NCBI GenBank assembly: GCA_002373755.1
Contig: DFJU01000028.1
Coordinates: 4,429-12,168, forward strand
Length of the DNA: 7,740 bases
DNA from: Bacteroidales bacterium UBA3663
Lineage (GTDB): Bacteria; Bacteroidota; Bacteroidia; Bacteroidales; UBA3663
Direction: 5' to 3'
Shown here piece by piece: positions 5,651 to 7,740 of this stretch. A program made the position numbers and the translations under genes. Every line of letters starts with the position of its first letter. Position 1 is the stretch's first letter. The notes beneath the pieces were generated by a model. The model had not been told where the DNA came from and did no database searches. It worked only from the letters and a program-made list of their open reading frames with translations.

Positions 5651-7306
5651 ATGCTTCAATCGCTCACCATACAGAACTACGCGCTCATTGAGCGGCTGGA
5701 ATTCAACCCGACCCGTGGGCTGACCGTCATCACGGGCGAGACGGGTGCCGGCAAGAGCATCATCATGGGCGCCTTGGGGTTGATTCTCGGTCAACGGGCC
5801 GACGCAAAGACCGTGCGCACGGGAGCCGCCAAGTGTGTCATCGAGGCGGTTTTCGATGTGGCCGATTACCACTTGGAGTCTTTCTTTGCCGACAACGACC
5901 TCGAATATGACGCGCACGGCACCATCATCCGGCGCGAGATTGCGGCCAATGGCAAAAGTCGCGCCTTCGTGAACGACTCGCCGGTGCAGCTCACCGTGTT
6001 GAAGACGCTTGGCGACCACTTGATCGACATTCATTCGCAGCATCAGAATCTGCTCATCGGCAAGACGACATTCCAGCAGGAGGTCATCGACACGATGGCG
6101 CAGAACCAGTCGGAGCGTGCAGCCTACGTCGGCCAATACCACAAGATGCTCGACCTGCGCCGGCAGCTTGCCCAGTTGCAGGAGGCCGCAGCCCAGGGTG
6201 CGCAGGAGGCCGACTACATGCGTTTCCAGTTCTCGCAGCTCGACGAGGCCGCATTGAAGGCCGACGAATTGGCCGAGCTTGAAGGCGAACAGAAACTGCT
6301 CAGCCATGCCGAGGAGATCAAGAACGGCCTTGCGCAGATGTCCGACCAGCTCGACGGCGAAAACGAAAGCATCGTGCAGACCCTCAAGCGCCTGAGCGAC
6401 GAGGCACGCTCGCTGAGCCGCATCTATCCGCCCATCGGCGACATCGCTACGCGAATTGAGAGCGACTACATCGACCTGAAGGACATTGCGGCCGACGTTT
6501 CAGCTCAGGCCGACGAAGTCAACTTCGACCCCGAACGCTTCGATTTCGTCGAGTCGCGCCTCAGCCAGCTCTATTCGCTGCTCAAGAAGTTCGGCAAGGA
6601 GTCGGTGGCCGACCTCATCGCTCTGCGCGAAGAGCTTGACGAGCGATTGCAGCACATCGACAACAGCGACGAGGAGATTGCCGCCCTGCAAAAACAGCTC
6701 GCCGCACAGACCGCCGCCACCGAAAAGGCCGCCGCTGCCCTTGCCGCCACGCGTCGTGCATCGGCCAAGAAATTTGAAAAGGCGCTGGTCGAGAAAGTGG
6801 CCTATCTGGGTATGCCCAACGTGCAGTTTGAGGTGCGCATCGAGCCGCTACGCGATTTTTCCGAGTCGGGTCGCGACGAAATCACGTTCCTCTTTTCGGC
6901 CAACAAGAACCAGCCGCTCAAACCGGCGGGCGAAGTGGCATCGGGCGGCGAAATCTCGCGTCTGATGCTCTCCATCAAGGCATTGATTGCCAATGCGAAG
7001 ACGTTGCCCACAATCATCTTCGACGAGATCGACACGGGCGTTTCGGGCGATATTGCCGACCGCATGGGCCAGGTGATGCGCCAGATGTCGGAGCATCTGC
7101 AGGTCGTCACCATCACGCACCTGCCGCAGGTGGCCGGCAAGGGCGATGCCCACTTCAAGGTCTATAAGGAGGACAGCGCCGACGACACGATGACCCACAT
7201 TGTCCGTCTGGATGGCGACGAACGCGTGCGCGAAATTGCCCGTATGCTCAGCGGCGCGCAAATCACCGAACAGGCCATCGCCAATGCCCGCACGCTGATG
7301 GCGTGA
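5651..7306 (+). CDS. recN: DNA repair protein RecN
   Basis: A 551-residue SMC-like ATPase that acts at double-strand breaks in the cytoplasm, promoting RecA-dependent recombination and holding DNA together. The N-terminal half-domain opens LTIQNYALIERLEF and carries Walker A GETGAGKS (29-36). A family motif SQHQNLLIG follows, then a coiled-coil arm (about 155-380). The C-terminal half-domain carries the ABC signature SGGEISRLM (431-439), Walker B IIFDEIDTG with Asp458 and Glu459, and the switch histidine His490 in TITHLPQVA. All ATPase motifs are intact and the length is normal. I chose the ATG at 5651, which gives the usual MLQSLTIQNYALI opening; a TTG 20 codons earlier would add non-family sequence. 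It is the last gene of the dnaN cluster and ends at a strong terminator. Confidence 0.97.
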   Translation: MLQSLTIQNYALIERLEFNPTRGLTVITGETGAGKSIIMGALGLILGQRADAKTVRTGAAKCVIEAVFDVADYHLESFFADNDLEYDAHGTIIRREIAANGKSRAFVNDSPVQLTVLKTLGDHLIDIHSQHQNLLIGKTTFQQEVIDTMAQNQSERAAYVGQYHKMLDLRRQLAQLQEAAAQGAQEADYMRFQFSQLDEAALKADELAELEGEQKLLSHAEEIKNGLAQMSDQLDGENESIVQTLKRLSDEARSLSRIYPPIGDIATRIESDYIDLKDIAADVSAQADEVNFDPERFDFVESRLSQLYSLLKKFGKESVADLIALREELDERLQHIDNSDEEIAALQKQLAAQTAATEKAAAALAATRRASAKKFEKALVEKVAYLGMPNVQFEVRIEPLRDFSESGRDEITFLFSANKNQPLKPAGEVASGGEISRLMLSIKALIANAKTLPTIIFDEIDTGVSGDIADRMGQVMRQMSEHLQVVTITHLPQVAGKGDAHFKVYKEDSADDTMTHIVRLDGDERVREIARMLSGAQITEQAIANARTLMA

Positions 7307-7318
7307 TTCAACTACGCG

Positions 7319-7369
7319 AAAAACAACATCCTGCCCGCAACCTCATCGGCTGTGGGCAGGATTCGTTTT
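7319..7369. terminator. Bidirectional terminator between recN and the PL11 gene
   Basis: ATCCTGCCCGCAACC (7328-7342) and GGCTGTGGGCAGGAT (7348-7362) form a 15-bp stem with one G-U pair and one A/C mismatch around a TCATC loop. The nine outer pairs are perfect. A T-rich tract (7363-7369) follows on the plus strand. On the minus strand, the complement of the A-rich 7319-7326 supplies a second T-run. Its position between convergent genes fits termination from both sides. Confidence 0.85.
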
Positions 7370-7386
7370 AAAGATGTCGTTGCGGG

Positions 7387-7740
7387 TCACTTACCCAACA
7401 TCTGTCCGGAAAGCATATAGCGTCGGCCACCACGTTGGATGTGTAACTGATTGCTTTGCAAGACGATGCGCGCGACAGGAACATCGGCCGTAGAAATGCC
7501 GAGAGTGCTGATGGCGGCGGCTTCATCGGCCAACGACTGCGCGTAGTCGGGCAGGTGGAACGAGAGGTGCGGCGGCTGGTTGTAGGCCGATGTCTGCCAG
7601 ACGGTTGCCATGCGGTACTGGTGGTCGTGCATCAGCGTGGGCAGGCTGTAGTCGGTCGGGTAGGGCGTCGAGAAAATCCACAGGTGCGAGCAGGTCGCGT
7701 AGTCGTAGTAGATCTGCTCCTCGCGCCAGTCGCCGAAGAT
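7387..7740 (-). CDS. Rhamnogalacturonan lyase, polysaccharide lyase family 11 (C-terminal part only)
   Basis: The last 117 residues of a protein whose N-terminal part lies beyond the right edge; the frame is open to 7740. The visible part carries blocks I recognise from PL11 rhamnogalacturonan lyases (B. subtilis YesW/YesX type): FGDWREEQIYY, then IFSTPYPTDYSLPTLMHDH, QYRMATVWQ and AYNQPPHLSFHLPD. These enzymes cleave the rhamnose-galacturonate backbone of pectin rhamnogalacturonan I by beta-elimination, outside the cytoplasm. The family domain ends at about the LPD block. Beyond it is a 49-residue tail ending in RGGRRYMLSGQMLGK, which resembles the short C-terminal tails of secreted Prevotella-type proteins; a sorting function is inference. 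The catalytic core and signal peptide cannot be seen. The gene is convergent with recN. Confidence 0.8.
   Translation of the reverse strand: MFGDWREEQIYYDYATCSHLWIFSTPYPTDYSLPTLMHDHQYRMATVWQTSAYNQPPHLSFHLPDYAQSLADEAAAISTLGISTADVPVARIVLQSNQLHIQRGGRRYMLSGQMLGK

Noticed and set aside
5645..6307. A 220-codon minus-strand open frame opposite the start of recN.
   Set aside because: Antisense to the Walker A half of RecN, with no family features.
1..7740. A hidden CRISPR array, insertion sequence, tRNA/rRNA gene, defence or biosynthetic system.
   Set aside because: No spaced direct repeats, transposase, terminal repeats, tRNA-like fold or system-type gene set was seen. Genes are housekeeping families with intact motifs and similar composition.

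Overview
The window looks like a housekeeping stretch of a Bacteroidales chromosome, probably a gut or rumen Prevotellaceae- or Muribaculaceae-like lineage with fairly high GC. Three things suggest this: promoter-like boxes of the Bacteroidetes type (TTTG/TTG about 20 nt before TAnnTTTG), genes without Shine-Dalgarno sequences, and gene families typical of the order (DUF4835, a small FPNTHV-motif membrane protein, a lipoprotein form of OmpH/Skp). The genus cannot be fixed from the window alone.

Layout. Positions 1-211 are non-coding: a leftward promoter that fires out of the window (16-47) and a terminator (162-190). A leftward two-gene unit follows (reading 1044 to 212): a 74-residue single-pass membrane protein, then an OmpH/Skp-like periplasmic lipoprotein. 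A divergent promoter region (1045-1211) separates it from rightward pepD (1212-2648), a zinc dipeptidase of the M20/M28 superfamily. A rightward cluster comes next: dnaN (beta clamp, 2730-3863), a DEDDh 3'-5' exonuclease with an ExoX-like C-terminus (3867-4637), a DUF4835 exported protein (4634-5551) and recN (5651-7306). The first three are tightly coupled (3-nt gap, then a 4-nt ATGA overlap). recN follows after 99 nt. A strong bidirectional terminator (7319-7369) separates recN from a convergent gene cut by the right edge (7387-7740), the C-terminal end of a PL11-family rhamnogalacturonan lyase.

How the genes relate. The central cluster combines DNA replication and repair (sliding clamp, exonuclease, RecN) with one envelope protein. 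From memory, many Bacteroides and Prevotella genomes carry coaBC between the exonuclease and the DUF4835 gene; here the two overlap, leaving no room for it. The left unit is an envelope-biogenesis pair. The right edge starts a pectin-degradation function, which fits a plant-fibre habitat.

No mobile element, CRISPR array, tRNA, rRNA or defence system was seen. The most notable features are regulatory: a near-consensus dnaN promoter lying wholly inside a long terminator-like hairpin, a pepD promoter box so close to the ATG that the message may be leaderless, and two inverted-repeat structures in front of recN. I found no convincing previously undescribed multi-gene system.
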